Shown here piece by piece: positions 17,528 to 26,671 of a DNA stretch of 64,000 nt. Both the position numbers and the translations under genes were made by a program. This DNA is from Dehalobacter sp. 12DCB1 (lineage in GTDB: Bacteria > Bacillota > Desulfitobacteriia > Desulfitobacteriales > Syntrophobotulaceae), in assembly GCF_004343605.1 (NCBI RefSeq), contig NZ_POSF01000014.1, positions 1-64,000 on the forward strand, in the 5' to 3' direction. The notes under the pieces are model-generated. The model had not been told where the DNA came from. It searched no databases and saw only the letters and a list, made by a program, of their open reading frames with translations. The stretch's first letter is position 1, and the number at the start of each line of letters is the position of its first letter.

Positions 17528-18644
17528 TTATTTCATCACCTCCTCCAACTAACTTATAATAAATTTCTTTTAATTGCTTGGCATTTTCCTGAATATCAAA
17601 ACCAGCCGCCTGGATTTGCTCTAATACACCCTCTTTTATCTTTTCTCTGTCAGGGATTTTTATGGAACGAATCTTTTCGGCCCATGCAGACGGCCCTTCT
17701 TGCAGCGGCATATAGGTAACCAAATCTGTTAATTTACATTCTTTTGTGATTACGTCAGAAATCACACAGGGCAGACAGGCAATCTGCCACTCTAACACCA
17801 CGTTAGGTAAGCCTTCGAATCTAGACGGAAAGATCATAATATCCATTGCTTGCAGCATATCAGCCATATTGGATATACTCCCGGTAAAAATAACTTGTTC
17901 TTCTAATTCATACGCTTCAACCATTTTCTCTATCTGTGGACGAAGTGAACCCTCACCTATCAAATAAAGTACATAATGTTTATCTTCACAAGCCAACTCC
18001 TTGAATATCTTAATTAAATATTCATGATTTTTTTGATAATTGAAGTTGCCGGCATGCCCTATAACAACCTTACCGGTTAATTTTAATTTTGTTCGTAGCT
18101 CAATTCTTCTGTTTGGGTTATAAGCAAACTTTGAGATATCTTTGCCATTAGGGATTACTCTGAAATCTTTATTGCCAAAGAGCCATTTGCCCGCTTGAAT
18201 ACCACACGCAAAGCCCTGTGTATAGGACAAATTAAATAACGGCCGCAGTAACTTATTTAATCTAGGATAATTCGTACATGTATTACGACTATGGGCAATC
18301 CTTACTTTACAACCCGCCAATTTAGCAGCCCACATCTCGATAGCTAATGTGGTACTATTGCCATGAGCATGAACAATGTCATATTGATTTCTTTTTATCA
18401 AGCGGCGCAAAGCTAAAAAATACCGGAAAGTTTCCTTCATTCGTAACGGAAGCACATGTATGCCGCATCCCATCTCTCGTATAATCCTAAGCATCTCCGG
18501 ATGAAAGTTCTGGCTGACTAAAGCAAAGTCAATCTTCATGTCGGAGCGTTCTGTTGCTTCCAAATAAGAAGTGATACTATTCGTGATGCCTTCAAAATCT
18601 AAACCAATGGTATTTAAAATTAAAATTTTTAACATAGTGATCAT
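17487..18644 (-). CDS. GT4 family glycosyltransferase
   Basis: A 385-residue GT-B glycosyltransferase. N-terminal LKILILNTIGLDFEGITNSI is followed by DIVHAHGN at ~95, the linker VIGHAGNFNYQKNHEYLIKI, and the C-terminal site PSRFEGLPNVVLEWQIACLP, which has Glu in the family positions but W in place of the usual E-A context. It acts on the lipid-linked repeat unit. It overlaps the ATP-grasp gene upstream by four bases. The start may be MITM or the inner MLKIL. Confidence 0.87.
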   Translation of the reverse strand: MITMLKILILNTIGLDFEGITNSITSYLEATERSDMKIDFALVSQNFHPEMLRIIREMGCGIHVLPLRMKETFRYFLALRRLIKRNQYDIVHAHGNSTTLAIEMWAAKLAGCKVRIAHSRNTCTNYPRLNKLLRPLFNLSYTQGFACGIQAGKWLFGNKDFRVIPNGKDISKFAYNPNRRIELRTKLKLTGKVVIGHAGNFNYQKNHEYLIKIFKELACEDKHYVLYLIGEGSLRPQIEKMVEAYELEEQVIFTGSISNMADMLQAMDIMIFPSRFEGLPNVVLEWQIACLPCVISDVITKECKLTDLVTYMPLQEGPSAWAEKIRSIKIPDREKIKEGVLEQIQAAGFDIQENAKQLKEIYYKLVGGGDEINDGKSKSYHLYQQ

Positions 18645-19747
18645 TTTTTCTTTGAAATTAAGTTGATCATTTTCTCAGTATCATCTCCAAAAAAGCTGCA
18701 ACCATTGACCATCTGAGGAAACCATATTGATTGAGAACTAAGATTACACTCAATAATTACCACATTATCATCCTTATCTATCATAAAATCCCATGAGATT
18801 ATACCAATTCCGGGAATACGCCCATGTAACCTTTTAGCAGCATTAATAATTTGCAAAGTTGAAGAGACGCTGTATCCTTCAAAAACAACACCTGAATCCG
18901 GATGCTTATAAAATCTATCTTGCATTTCACTGAATCCGACCTTATTTAAAATTCCATGATCTGTAAGACCAATCATAATACCTCCAGCGTGAAGATTATC
19001 AATAAACTTCCCTCCTCGTCCAATACGTAAGGCAAGCGGACCATGATGTACAGAATTATCGACAATATATGTAATAATTCGTATTGTATTAATCGATTTG
19101 TCATAAAGTCTTGCATAATCAGAATGTGCGACTAACTTTTCTTGGATGATATAATTATTATTTAATTTTATAATGATGTTTTTAACACTCTCCCCTGATA
19201 ATAAATCTATACCATTTTGGATATTATGCATGGTTATACCGATACCGGAGTTAGTGTTAATGGTTGGCTTAATAACAATATTCCCCACATCTTTTAGGAC
19301 CTCTAACATCTTTTCTTCAGTTATTATGTTGTGACTTCCATCATAAAGATAACCCCAGGCATTCGAGACAATTGTTTTGGGTACTTTAACCTCATCATCT
19401 TCAAATAAGATTCCTAACAAATTTTTATCACATAGCACTCTGCAAACATGTCTTTGGTTCATCACTAATTCTAATTTTGTTGTAAATAATATTTCTGGAA
19501 AGTATTTAGCATCAAATTGACCCATATAACTTTGGTATAATCTGTTCCAGGTCCTTGGTATTTTCCTGCCATATGCCTGCTTCCACATTCTATCAATTTC
19601 TTGAATCTGATGAGGTTGCAGTTGAATTTCTGAATATAGTTTTTTCTTCTTCCTTATGTTCTTCATCTCATGAATCCAGACGACCAATATCCATAATAGG
19701 CGTAAAATTAAATCCATAAATTTTTCAAACCAAATATAGAATTTCAT
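18641..19747 (-). CDS. Sugar-transfer-associated ATP-grasp protein
   Basis: A 368-residue protein. After an N-terminal hydrophobic stretch (MDLILRLLWILVVWIHEM), it shows the ATP-grasp_ST family pattern: KQAYGRKIPRTWNRLYQSYM, ILFTTKLELVMNQ, then the ATP-binding segment DVGNIVIKPTINTNSGIGI and the metal-binding ISWDFMIDKDDNVVIIECNL with NLSSQS. ATP-grasp enzymes join a carboxylate to an amine or thiol with ATP. In polysaccharide loci they are thought to attach amino acids or similar groups to sugars. It overlaps the TupA-like gene by four bases. Confidence 0.82.
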   Translation of the reverse strand: MKFYIWFEKFMDLILRLLWILVVWIHEMKNIRKKKKLYSEIQLQPHQIQEIDRMWKQAYGRKIPRTWNRLYQSYMGQFDAKYFPEILFTTKLELVMNQRHVCRVLCDKNLLGILFEDDEVKVPKTIVSNAWGYLYDGSHNIITEEKMLEVLKDVGNIVIKPTINTNSGIGITMHNIQNGIDLLSGESVKNIIIKLNNNYIIQEKLVAHSDYARLYDKSINTIRIITYIVDNSVHHGPLALRIGRGGKFIDNLHAGGIMIGLTDHGILNKVGFSEMQDRFYKHPDSGVVFEGYSVSSTLQIINAAKRLHGRIPGIGIISWDFMIDKDDNVVIIECNLSSQSIWFPQMVNGCSFFGDDTEKMINLISKKK

Positions 19748-20658
19748 AAATTTACTCCTATAAGTTCACTTTTGTCAGGTAATTTAATCCAACTTCCCAT
19801 CTTGACATCAAATTCATAAGGCTTAATATTTGCAAATCCTGCACTACAGGTAAAGGTTATTTCACCTAAGTACAATTTATCTCGAATTATGTAAAAGTCT
19901 ATCCGTGCATGTAAGAAAGGTTTTGCTAATATCTTCGTAATTTCTACCATCTCATCATAATGCTTTGGTTTGGCCTGATAATCTATTTCAGAGGGATATC
20001 CATATGAGACTCCGTTCATCTTATTCCAATCAGCATCATACATTGTCATCTTATGGTTCGTAAACCTATCCGTATGTATTGCGGTAAATTCAATACCACC
20101 GGCGCCATTGATATTATTAAAATAGTACAATTTATAATCAATAGGTAAAGTATCACCGTCTTCCGACAAGAACCTCTCAATGATAATTCTTGGTCTTACT
20201 TTTCTATAGAACCATTCTCCATAGCAAGGAAGATATTTATGTTTTAACCATTTATTTAACTTTTTTGTTGTACGTTCGATATTTAATTTATCTTTATTTC
20301 TGCAAATAATATTTAGTCCTGAGCCATGGGTTACTTTTAATACAAATTGCTTTGGAAGTTTATCGAAAGGTATTTTATTTGCATCAAAACCTTCCCATAG
20401 TAAATCAACTAGAATCTCTTTGTAACCACAATCTTCAACATACTGGCGAACAGTATATTTGTCTGCACAAATGGGAATTAAATCATTTCTATAATAAAGT
20501 TTTATCCAATTTATTTTTTCATTAAAGGTTCTAGGATTAGATAAATTGAGTTTGTAACCTTTTTTCAGAAAAAATAATAATTTTAATTCAGTTGTTGGAT
20601 TTATTTTAAAAAGAATATTCATTGGTATTAATAAAATGTTTTTTAATGTTTGATTCAT
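19744..20658 (-). CDS. TupA-like ATP-grasp ligase
   Basis: A 304-residue protein of the TupA-like ATP-grasp family. Signatures are LSNPRTFNEKINWIKLYYRN and ADKYTVRQYVEDCGYKEILV near the N-terminus, KVTHGSGLNIIC as the ATP-binding loop, IIIERFLSEDGDTLPIDYKL, and ARIDFYIIRDKLYLGEITFT as the metal-binding end. TupA is known from Bacillus halodurans teichuronopeptide synthesis, where a glutamate polymer is linked to polyglucuronate. With uronate-forming enzymes in this locus, amino-acid coupling to uronic acid is a reasonable inference. Confidence 0.85.
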   Translation of the reverse strand: MNQTLKNILLIPMNILFKINPTTELKLLFFLKKGYKLNLSNPRTFNEKINWIKLYYRNDLIPICADKYTVRQYVEDCGYKEILVDLLWEGFDANKIPFDKLPKQFVLKVTHGSGLNIICRNKDKLNIERTTKKLNKWLKHKYLPCYGEWFYRKVRPRIIIERFLSEDGDTLPIDYKLYYFNNINGAGGIEFTAIHTDRFTNHKMTMYDADWNKMNGVSYGYPSEIDYQAKPKHYDEMVEITKILAKPFLHARIDFYIIRDKLYLGEITFTCSAGFANIKPYEFDVKMGSWIKLPDKSELIGVNL

Positions 20659-20669
20659 TTAATGTATCC

Positions 20670-21173
20670 TCACTTCAAGTTTTCCTGAATAAATCCGTCA
20701 ATCAAATCGATAATCGCGTTTGGATTTAAATTTTCCCATTTTACCACATCAGCAGTTCCATCTTTATAAGATTTAATGGCATCATATAATTCATCTATTT
20801 CGAAGACAGCTAATATATATTTATTTTCTGCAAAAGCTTCATTGGTTTGTATTTGATGATCATCGATATGCTCCCCATACCTTGCTAATCTTGTCACGCC
20901 TATTACTTGTTTGCCTTTATTTAATGCTTGTATAAATGAACCCGTAGCTCCGTGAGAAATTACGATTTGGGCCTCATCAATCTTTGATTCAAACTCATCA
21001 CGATTTAAGAAATCTTTATAGGCAAAGTGTCTTGGAATATATTTGGACGTGCCTATTTGAGCAAAAATTTCTTCATCTATCAGGCCTTGTTCGATGAGCT
21101 CGTCTAACTTTTTAAACAACCTGTCAAAAGGATAGTGCCTTGAACCCACACAAACGAAAATCAATATAGGCAC
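20670..21173 (-). CDS. Alg13/PssE-like glycosyltransferase subunit
   Basis: A 167-residue protein equal to the C-terminal half of a GT28 enzyme. Visible motifs are IFVCVGSRHYPFDRLFKKLD at the N-terminus, then ISHGATGSFIQALNKGKQVI and GEHIDDHQIQTNEAF, which form the nucleotide-sugar site. The partner is encoded immediately upstream, with a 13-base overlap. In Gram-positive capsule loci such pairs (PssD/PssE, Cps14F/G) act together to add the second sugar, often glucuronate or galactose. Confidence 0.85.
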   Translation of the reverse strand: MPILIFVCVGSRHYPFDRLFKKLDELIEQGLIDEEIFAQIGTSKYIPRHFAYKDFLNRDEFESKIDEAQIVISHGATGSFIQALNKGKQVIGVTRLARYGEHIDDHQIQTNEAFAENKYILAVFEIDELYDAIKSYKDGTADVVKWENLNPNAIIDLIDGFIQENLK

Positions 21174-21634
21174 CCCCCGTAAACAGCATTATCATAAAAC
21201 TGCTTTTGGGACTCCCATTGTACAATGAAAAGATCTGTGTGCTTATGCATCTTAAGACCTGCTTGAGTAGGCATTTTTGCCCGGGCAAATGTCTCAATAA
21301 AGACAAATTTTTTTTTACTAACCCGAGATAAAAAATAAAAAGGATAAGCTACGATTGTCCCAGTGGTAATTACAAAGTCGGGTTTTTCTTTTATCCATAT
21401 GAAAAGAACCATTAAGCTATTGGCGATCATTTTGGGGATCATAAACTTATCCTTTAAATCAGTTTGATACATCAGGTACTTAGCATCACACTCAAAAATC
21501 GTCTTCTCAGAAACATAAAAGCCATCGTATTTATCTAGCAGAGGCTGTAATCTCTTCAACTGTTCCCAATGCCCCCCTGAAGACGAGACCAAACATAATT
21601 TAGGACGTTTTACTCTTATATCTTTCATGTTCAC
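21161..21634 (-). CDS. Alg14/PssD-like glycosyltransferase subunit
   Basis: A 157-residue protein matching the membrane-anchoring, acceptor-binding half of split GT28 enzymes. The N-terminal motif is LCLVSSSGGHWEQLKRLQPL, with central ITTGTIVAYPFYFLSR and FIETFARAKMPTQAGLK. It recruits the Alg13/PssE-like subunit encoded by the next gene to the membrane. The start abuts the stop of the priming transferase gene upstream. It has the usual length for the family. Confidence 0.87.
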   Translation of the reverse strand: MNMKDIRVKRPKLCLVSSSGGHWEQLKRLQPLLDKYDGFYVSEKTIFECDAKYLMYQTDLKDKFMIPKMIANSLMVLFIWIKEKPDFVITTGTIVAYPFYFLSRVSKKKFVFIETFARAKMPTQAGLKMHKHTDLFIVQWESQKQFYDNAVYGGCLY

Positions 21635-23014
21635 CTAACACGCACCTTTCCTCATTAAAACCACCGGCACCGTCTTTGCTAAGATCACCATATCCAACCA
21701 AAACGTCCACCTGTCGACATACTCAGCATCCATATCCATCCACTGATTAAAGTCGACATGATTTCGCCCACTAATCTGCCAAATACAGGTAATTCCCGGC
21801 CTTACCGCTAATCTTTTTCGATGCTTCGGATCATACATATTTACTTCACTCGGAAGTGGCGGCCTTGGTCCAACCAAACTCATATCCTGCTTAAGAACGT
21901 TCCATAATTGCGGCAATTCATCTAAACTAGTCTTTCTAAGAAATTTTCCTACTGTTGTTACTCGGGGATCATTTTTAATCTTAAAAACAGGGCCGCTCAT
22001 TTCGTTCTGGTCAGCAAGCTCTGCTTTTAACGCTTCCGCATTCACGACCATCGATCTGAATTTATACATCTTGAAAATGCGTCCATTAAGACCAACCCGT
22101 TCCTGAGAGAAAATGACCGGACCGTTTGAGGAAATTTTAATTGCCAGGGTTATGGCTAACATGAGTGGGCTGATCAATAATAAGATTACCAAGGTTACTC
22201 CGAAATCGAAGAATTGTTTACCCATCTCTTGCCAAGGATTTCTTGGATGACTATCGAAGGCAACCATCGAAAGCCCACCAAAATCTAAAGATCTGCTACT
22301 GGCAACTTTGGCTACCATATCATCGACCATAATCACGACATTTTTCCCCATCATATCGAGTAATGCAAGATTCTCCTCAATTCCTTCTTCAGTGACTGAC
22401 GCTGTCACAACCGTCGTATCCACGATATGAAGATTCATAACTGATTCTAACTGAGAGTAAGTTCCTAAATAAGGTATCTCCAGACCATTTCTTTGGGGCG
22501 CTAAATAACCAATAATTTTATAGCCCAATTGAGGATTGTTTTTAACTTTTTCTAGATATGTTTTAGCAGCAATACCGCTTCCTAAAATTAAACTGTACTT
22601 GGTGTTATATCCCGATCGTCTCCCGTATTGCAAAATCAGCCGAATCAGGATATGAACGCTGAAGGTCAGTCCTAAAGCGATGGCTACAAAATAAAAAATA
22701 AAACGGTCACCTATGAATTTCGGATCAAATAAAATTAAAAAAGAGATTGTCAATATAAAGGAGAGAAAATGTGATTTAAATATTTTCAATAGTTCCTGTT
22801 CAAAAGACATAAAGCGTCTCGATTCATATACTCTCATTACATTAGAGTTTAAAGTCCAAAAAAGAATATAAGACAGGAAAATCAGAAAATACTTTAGCGG
22901 AATATAATCCGAATTGATAGCGAGCTTGATAATGAGGTAAAAACCAATACCTATTAGGAAAAGGTCTATCAACAATGAAATGGGCTCAATGATCCCATTT
23001 TTTTCCCTTAACAT
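21635..23014 (-). CDS. Priming exopolysaccharide glycosylphosphotransferase (CpsE/WbaP type)
   Basis: A 459-residue polyprenyl-phosphate sugar-1-phosphate transferase that starts repeat-unit synthesis by loading a sugar phosphate on undecaprenyl phosphate. There are four N-terminal membrane helices (residues ~10-130), a Rossmann-like soluble domain (~140-250, YSLILGSGIAAKTYL), a fifth helix and the catalytic domain. That domain has FKMYKFRSMVVNAEAL, RKTSLDELPQLWNVLKQDMS, LVGPRPPLP and RPGITCIWQISGRN. The start ATG follows GAAGGAGCGAGGAG. It is separated from the CapB-like kinase by 212 bases that contain a probable terminator. Confidence 0.93.
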   Translation of the reverse strand: MLREKNGIIEPISLLIDLFLIGIGFYLIIKLAINSDYIPLKYFLIFLSYILFWTLNSNVMRVYESRRFMSFEQELLKIFKSHFLSFILTISFLILFDPKFIGDRFIFYFVAIALGLTFSVHILIRLILQYGRRSGYNTKYSLILGSGIAAKTYLEKVKNNPQLGYKIIGYLAPQRNGLEIPYLGTYSQLESVMNLHIVDTTVVTASVTEEGIEENLALLDMMGKNVVIMVDDMVAKVASSRSLDFGGLSMVAFDSHPRNPWQEMGKQFFDFGVTLVILLLISPLMLAITLAIKISSNGPVIFSQERVGLNGRIFKMYKFRSMVVNAEALKAELADQNEMSGPVFKIKNDPRVTTVGKFLRKTSLDELPQLWNVLKQDMSLVGPRPPLPSEVNMYDPKHRKRLAVRPGITCIWQISGRNHVDFNQWMDMDAEYVDRWTFWLDMVILAKTVPVVLMRKGAC

Positions 23015-23135
23015 CTCCTCGCTCCTTCCACACCTCTTATTCCTAAAGATTATTCAAAATTCAAGCTGTTAATTCCAATGAATTTCCAATTTTTTTCGGC
23101 ATTTATCATCAAGGATGTCCTTTTGTCAGAAAAAC

Positions 23136-23161
23136 AAAAAAAAACTAGACCTAAAGGCTTA
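23136..23161 (-). terminator. Internal terminator/attenuator between capB-like and cpsE-like genes
   Basis: A weak stem read on the minus strand (around 23145-23161, with G-T pairs and a mismatch) is followed by nine consecutive T (A-run at 23136-23144, interrupted by one base). It could reduce expression of the downstream glycosyltransferase genes relative to the regulatory genes. Confidence 0.5.
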
Positions 23162-23226
23162 GCAACAATGAATCTTTATGCGCTTTTATCCATCGCATCT
23201 CATACACGAAGTGTTTTTTAATTCTT

Positions 23227-23886
23227 TTAGTAATAATAATTTTGCTTCTTGGATTGCACCTTGGCTTTATTCAATATGGTACCAAGGATTTTAGCTCCTA
23301 CTTTCTCGAGCTGTTCTTTGGCGCGCAGGGCATATTCCCGCTTAACTTCCCGTGCAGCCAAGACAAGGACGACACCATCTACCAACTGGGCTAGAATTGA
23401 AGCGTCTGTAACGGGAATGACTGGCGGGGAATCGATAAGCACGAAATCATAGGTTTGGGTTATTTCATTCAAAATGTGTTTCATACGCCGGGAATCTAGA
23501 AGCTCGGCAGGATTCGGGGGGATTGGACCGGATGTCAGGATATCTAATCCTTCGTGTGGAGTTTTAACGATAAAATCAGAAACGGGTACATCTTCTGCCA
23601 AGGTGATAGTTAGCCCCAACAGATTAGATAGCCCGAAGATCTTGTGCTGTGACGGATTACGCAAGTCAGCATCAATAATGATGACGTTTTTTCCGGCTTG
23701 GGACATGCTGACTGCAAGATTTGCTACGATGGATGATTTACCTTCCTCGGATCCAGCGCTAGTAAAGAGGATACGCCTGATTACTTTATCGGCATTGGCA
23801 AACTGGATGTTCGTACGTAGGGTGCGATAGGCTTCCGCTGTCAGGGATTTAGGATTGTCTAAGGTTCTGAGATTATATTCTCGCAT
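23227..23886 (-). CDS. CpsD/CapB-type bacterial tyrosine kinase
   Basis: A 219-residue cytoplasmic BY-kinase. It has Walker A TSAGSEEGKSSIVANLAV at residues ~41-58, Walker A' VIIIDADLRNP at ~69-79, and Walker B FVLIDSPPVIPVTDA at ~150-164. A C-terminal tyrosine tail ends in YYY, the autophosphorylation cluster. It works with the adjacent membrane co-polymerase (CapA-like), which overlaps its start by 28 bases, and is dephosphorylated by the PHP phosphatase upstream. It regulates polymer length and assembly. Confidence 0.93.
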   Translation of the reverse strand: MREYNLRTLDNPKSLTAEAYRTLRTNIQFANADKVIRRILFTSAGSEEGKSSIVANLAVSMSQAGKNVIIIDADLRNPSQHKIFGLSNLLGLTITLAEDVPVSDFIVKTPHEGLDILTSGPIPPNPAELLDSRRMKHILNEITQTYDFVLIDSPPVIPVTDASILAQLVDGVVLVLAAREVKREYALRAKEQLEKVGAKILGTILNKAKVQSKKQNYYY

Positions 23887-24596
23887 GGTCTCTCCTTTCT
23901 AATTTTGTCATACCGATAATCGAGTATAACTCCCAACACCGACAGCCCCAGGAGTTCTTCTGCTTCCTTACTGCTGCTGATCGTGTTGTTCAGATATTCG
24001 AGCAAAAGGGATAGCCCGAGGGCTCCTATAAAACCTGCTATAAAGGCGATGAGAATATTCACGATCTTGTCCGGCTTGACTGGAGCAATGGGGGCCACGG
24101 CTTTGTCGACAATGCTGACTGAATCGACTTTTTTGATCTCCATGACTGCCGCTTCGAACTTCCGCGCTACGCTATTGGCGATATCTGCAGCTAATTGAGG
24201 GTTTGTATCTGAGACAGTGATCTGAAGGATTTCTGTCTCATTAATTTGACTAACGCTAATATTTGAATTCAATTCGTCTTCGCTTAATCCTAAATTGAGC
24301 TCGATGATGACCTGTTCCCTTACAGTTCGGCTCTTGGCGATTTCGCCATAGGTCTTTGCAAGCTGCCTATTAGCCTCTAGGACATTATTTTCCAAAAGCT
24401 GTCTGGCAGACTGTTCCTCTAAATCGATAGCTTTCTTGCCCACGATGAGAGTAGTTGAGGATTGATAGACCGGCTTGAGTACATAAAAACTAATCCCGCC
24501 GCTGATCAAAGCCGCCGAGAGGGGAATGGCGACGAGGATCAACCAGCGTTTTTTAATGACTTCCCAAATTTTTCTCAGGTCGATTTCCTGTTCCAT
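23859..24596 (-). CDS. Wzz/CapA-like polysaccharide co-polymerase
   Basis: A 245-residue membrane protein with two transmembrane helices (residues ~18-40 and ~183-203) flanking an extracytoplasmic coiled region. It opens with MEQEIDLRKIWEVIKKRWLI, typical of Wzz-domain proteins, and has the proline-rich APIAPVKPDKIVN segment before the second helix. The cytoplasmic tail is short, as in split Gram-positive CapA/CapB systems where the kinase is a separate protein. It activates the kinase and sets chain length. Confidence 0.92.
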   Translation of the reverse strand: MEQEIDLRKIWEVIKKRWLILVAIPLSAALISGGISFYVLKPVYQSSTTLIVGKKAIDLEEQSARQLLENNVLEANRQLAKTYGEIAKSRTVREQVIIELNLGLSEDELNSNISVSQINETEILQITVSDTNPQLAADIANSVARKFEAAVMEIKKVDSVSIVDKAVAPIAPVKPDKIVNILIAFIAGFIGALGLSLLLEYLNNTISSSKEAEELLGLSVLGVILDYRYDKIRKERPCENIISEP

Positions 24597-24639
24597 TCTT
24601 TCCTCCTCATAATGTCAAAACAACCAAGAAATACACTTA

Positions 24640-24700
24640 ATAGTTATTTGTTATTTGTTGTCTGTTATTAGTTATGCCTGTCCCGTTCCTTTTATTCTCT
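24640..24700. repeat. Short A/T heptad-like direct repeats between cps genes
   Basis: The 165-base gap between the phosphatase and co-polymerase genes holds repeated TTATTTGTTATTTGTTG-like units ending in GTTATTAGTTATG (about 24641-24675). No start, hairpin or clear operator is seen. It may be simple-sequence drift. Confidence 0.3.
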
Positions 24701-24761
24701 GTATTTTTTAATTACTTCACTTTAGGCTCCCTGTATTAAGATGCTGAATCTAGGTTTTTAC

Positions 24762-25610
24762 TTATCGAGAAGATCCCTCATTGCTACCGCTGGCAAAGAA
24801 ACTGCGTATTTTTTCTCCCGCATTTGCCTTGAATCCCCAGCCTTTTCCTTTATTACGAAAGGGAGTCATTGTTTGTTCCTTATTCAGGATCTCCAATCCT
24901 TCACCTCCTAAAATAGCCTGAGGATTCGTCTTAAAGTAACGCTCAAAGTACTGGGGCCCAACTCTCTGGGAAAAGTACAGGAGTGCTTTTTTATACCTGT
25001 CCTCATGATGATATGCAAAATGGGCATCTGTCCCGATCAGTTGTACCAAGCCATTTTCCAGTAACCAGTTGGCTAACTTAAGTGGTCCCCGGCCGAAAAG
25101 TCCTTCCAAACTTCGCAAATCCACTTGCAGAAGAACCCCATTGTTTTTCCACTTTACCAGAAGTTCTGTTGCTTCGGCTAAATAGCCGTAGCGTTCAGGA
25201 TGCGCCAATACGGGAACAATTCCTTGCACTTGTAATTCAAAGATCACTTGTTCCGTATAACTGGGCAGTACCTGAATCGGGAGTTCAAAAAGAAGATATT
25301 TATGACTATCGGCCATAGTAAGAATTTTATTTTCCTTGAGATATCGAGGTAATTCTGGAAAAATATAATTTTCAGCTCCAGGGAGTACTTCTATAGGGAT
25401 ACCCTCCCGTTCCAATTCAAGGTTCAAACGGACTGTCGCCTCTCGGATAACCTTGGGATCCAGGAATCTACGTCCCTCAAGTACATGTGGAGTTGCAATA
25501 ACCTTCTGAAAGCCTACCTTGCTCAGTTGACGGGCTAAAATCAACGACTCATCCATTCCCTTTGCTCCGTCATCAATTCCCGGCAGGAGATGACAGTGGA
25601 CATCAATCAA
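24762..25610 (-). CDS. CpsB/YwqE-type PHP-domain tyrosine phosphatase
   Basis: A 282-residue manganese-dependent phosphatase of the PHP fold. The metal-binding motifs are IDVHCHLLPGIDDGAK at the N-terminus, VIATPHVLEGR, VLAHPERYGYL and IGTDAHFAYHH. It removes phosphate from the CapB-like kinase and so resets the assembly cycle. The start is a TTG at 25610 with GGAG nine bases upstream. The last ~35 residues are basic and lie beyond the core domain. Confidence 0.92.
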   Translation of the reverse strand: MIDVHCHLLPGIDDGAKGMDESLILARQLSKVGFQKVIATPHVLEGRRFLDPKVIREATVRLNLELEREGIPIEVLPGAENYIFPELPRYLKENKILTMADSHKYLLFELPIQVLPSYTEQVIFELQVQGIVPVLAHPERYGYLAEATELLVKWKNNGVLLQVDLRSLEGLFGRGPLKLANWLLENGLVQLIGTDAHFAYHHEDRYKKALLYFSQRVGPQYFERYFKTNPQAILGGEGLEILNKEQTMTPFRNKGKGWGFKANAGEKIRSFFASGSNEGSSR

Positions 25611-25652
25611 AAACTTCTCTCCTTTCTAGCTTAAAAACTTTTGCGCTAAAAA

Positions 25653-26600
25653 TCATTGAGCATTAGCAAGCGCTTGCTCTACCACTTTCTGAACACCATT
25701 TAGATCAGGTTCATAATAATAAACTACTGCACCGACAAGGGGATCTTGGGCTGAAATTCCCTTGCCGGGAAGTTGATAATATTGTATTTCATTCTCTGTA
25801 ATCCCCTTGAAGTTTAGTCCCATGGCAGCCATCTCTGCAGCAGACATATTTGTATCGATTAAATCTTGGTAGACTATATGAATAGTCTCCGACAGTTTCG
25901 AAATATTTGAGAGGTTAAGCATCGTATTGGCCAAAGTAGAAAGAAGATAAAACTGATTGCACTGCCGATCAAAATCTCCATTAGGTAAACCATATCTTGC
26001 CCTGGATAACCGTAGCGCTTGATCTCCTGACAGATGGTTTATTCCGGCAGATAAATGAATCCCGCGAAGATCATCATTTACTGCGTTAGGAAGATTAACC
26101 TCAATCCCTCCCACTGCATCAACGGCTTTTTTAAAACCTTGGAAGTCAATTTTTACATAATAATTAATCGGCACACCAAGCAAATTACTTACCGCTTTAA
26201 CACTTTCCAGTGTTCCTTCACGGACTCCCCCCTGCTCTTCACCTACCGCATTGGCATGATTGATCTTAGTTAATCCCACATTCGGAAGATTTACACGCGT
26301 GTCGCGCGGGATTGAAATCATAGCTACGTGATGCGTATCCACATTGGCTGTAACGAACATTAATAAATCCGAACGCGCAACTTCATTCCCTCTATTATCT
26401 GTTCCCAAAACAAGTATATTCACTTGGCTGTTCGCTTTTTGAGTCTGGTCTTTTTTGTCATTCGCACTCATTAATGAATTTGCCGGTTCAGAAATAACCC
26501 CCGCATGGTGAAGTGTATTCCATTCCCAATAATAAGCTCCTGCTCCTATAATACCGATAATCATCAGAAGTAAGCATGATATTACAATTGCCTTTTTCAT
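25653..26600 (-). CDS. LytR-CpsA-Psr (LCP) family ligase
   Basis: A 315-residue protein with one N-terminal membrane helix (ISCLLLMIIGIIGAGAYYW) and an extracellular LCP domain. It contains VNILVLGTDNRGNEVARSDL, ISIPRDTRVNLPN with the conserved Arg, INHANAVGEEQGG and YYVKIDFQGFKKAVDAVGGI, then LRLSRARYGLPNGDFDRQCN. LCP enzymes transfer undecaprenyl-linked polymers to peptidoglycan, so the product is probably wall-bound. It is the first gene of the locus. The ATG follows AGGAG by nine bases. Confidence 0.93.
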   Translation of the reverse strand: MKKAIVISCLLLMIIGIIGAGAYYWEWNTLHHAGVISEPANSLMSANDKKDQTQKANSQVNILVLGTDNRGNEVARSDLLMFVTANVDTHHVAMISIPRDTRVNLPNVGLTKINHANAVGEEQGGVREGTLESVKAVSNLLGVPINYYVKIDFQGFKKAVDAVGGIEVNLPNAVNDDLRGIHLSAGINHLSGDQALRLSRARYGLPNGDFDRQCNQFYLLSTLANTMLNLSNISKLSETIHIVYQDLIDTNMSAAEMAAMGLNFKGITENEIQYYQLPGKGISAQDPLVGAVVYYYEPDLNGVQKVVEQALANAQ

Positions 26601-26671
26601 CTGGCCCCACTCCTAAGTTCAAACAACTTATTCCATTCTAAGCCAGACTCTCCAAAAATATTCCATTGTAA

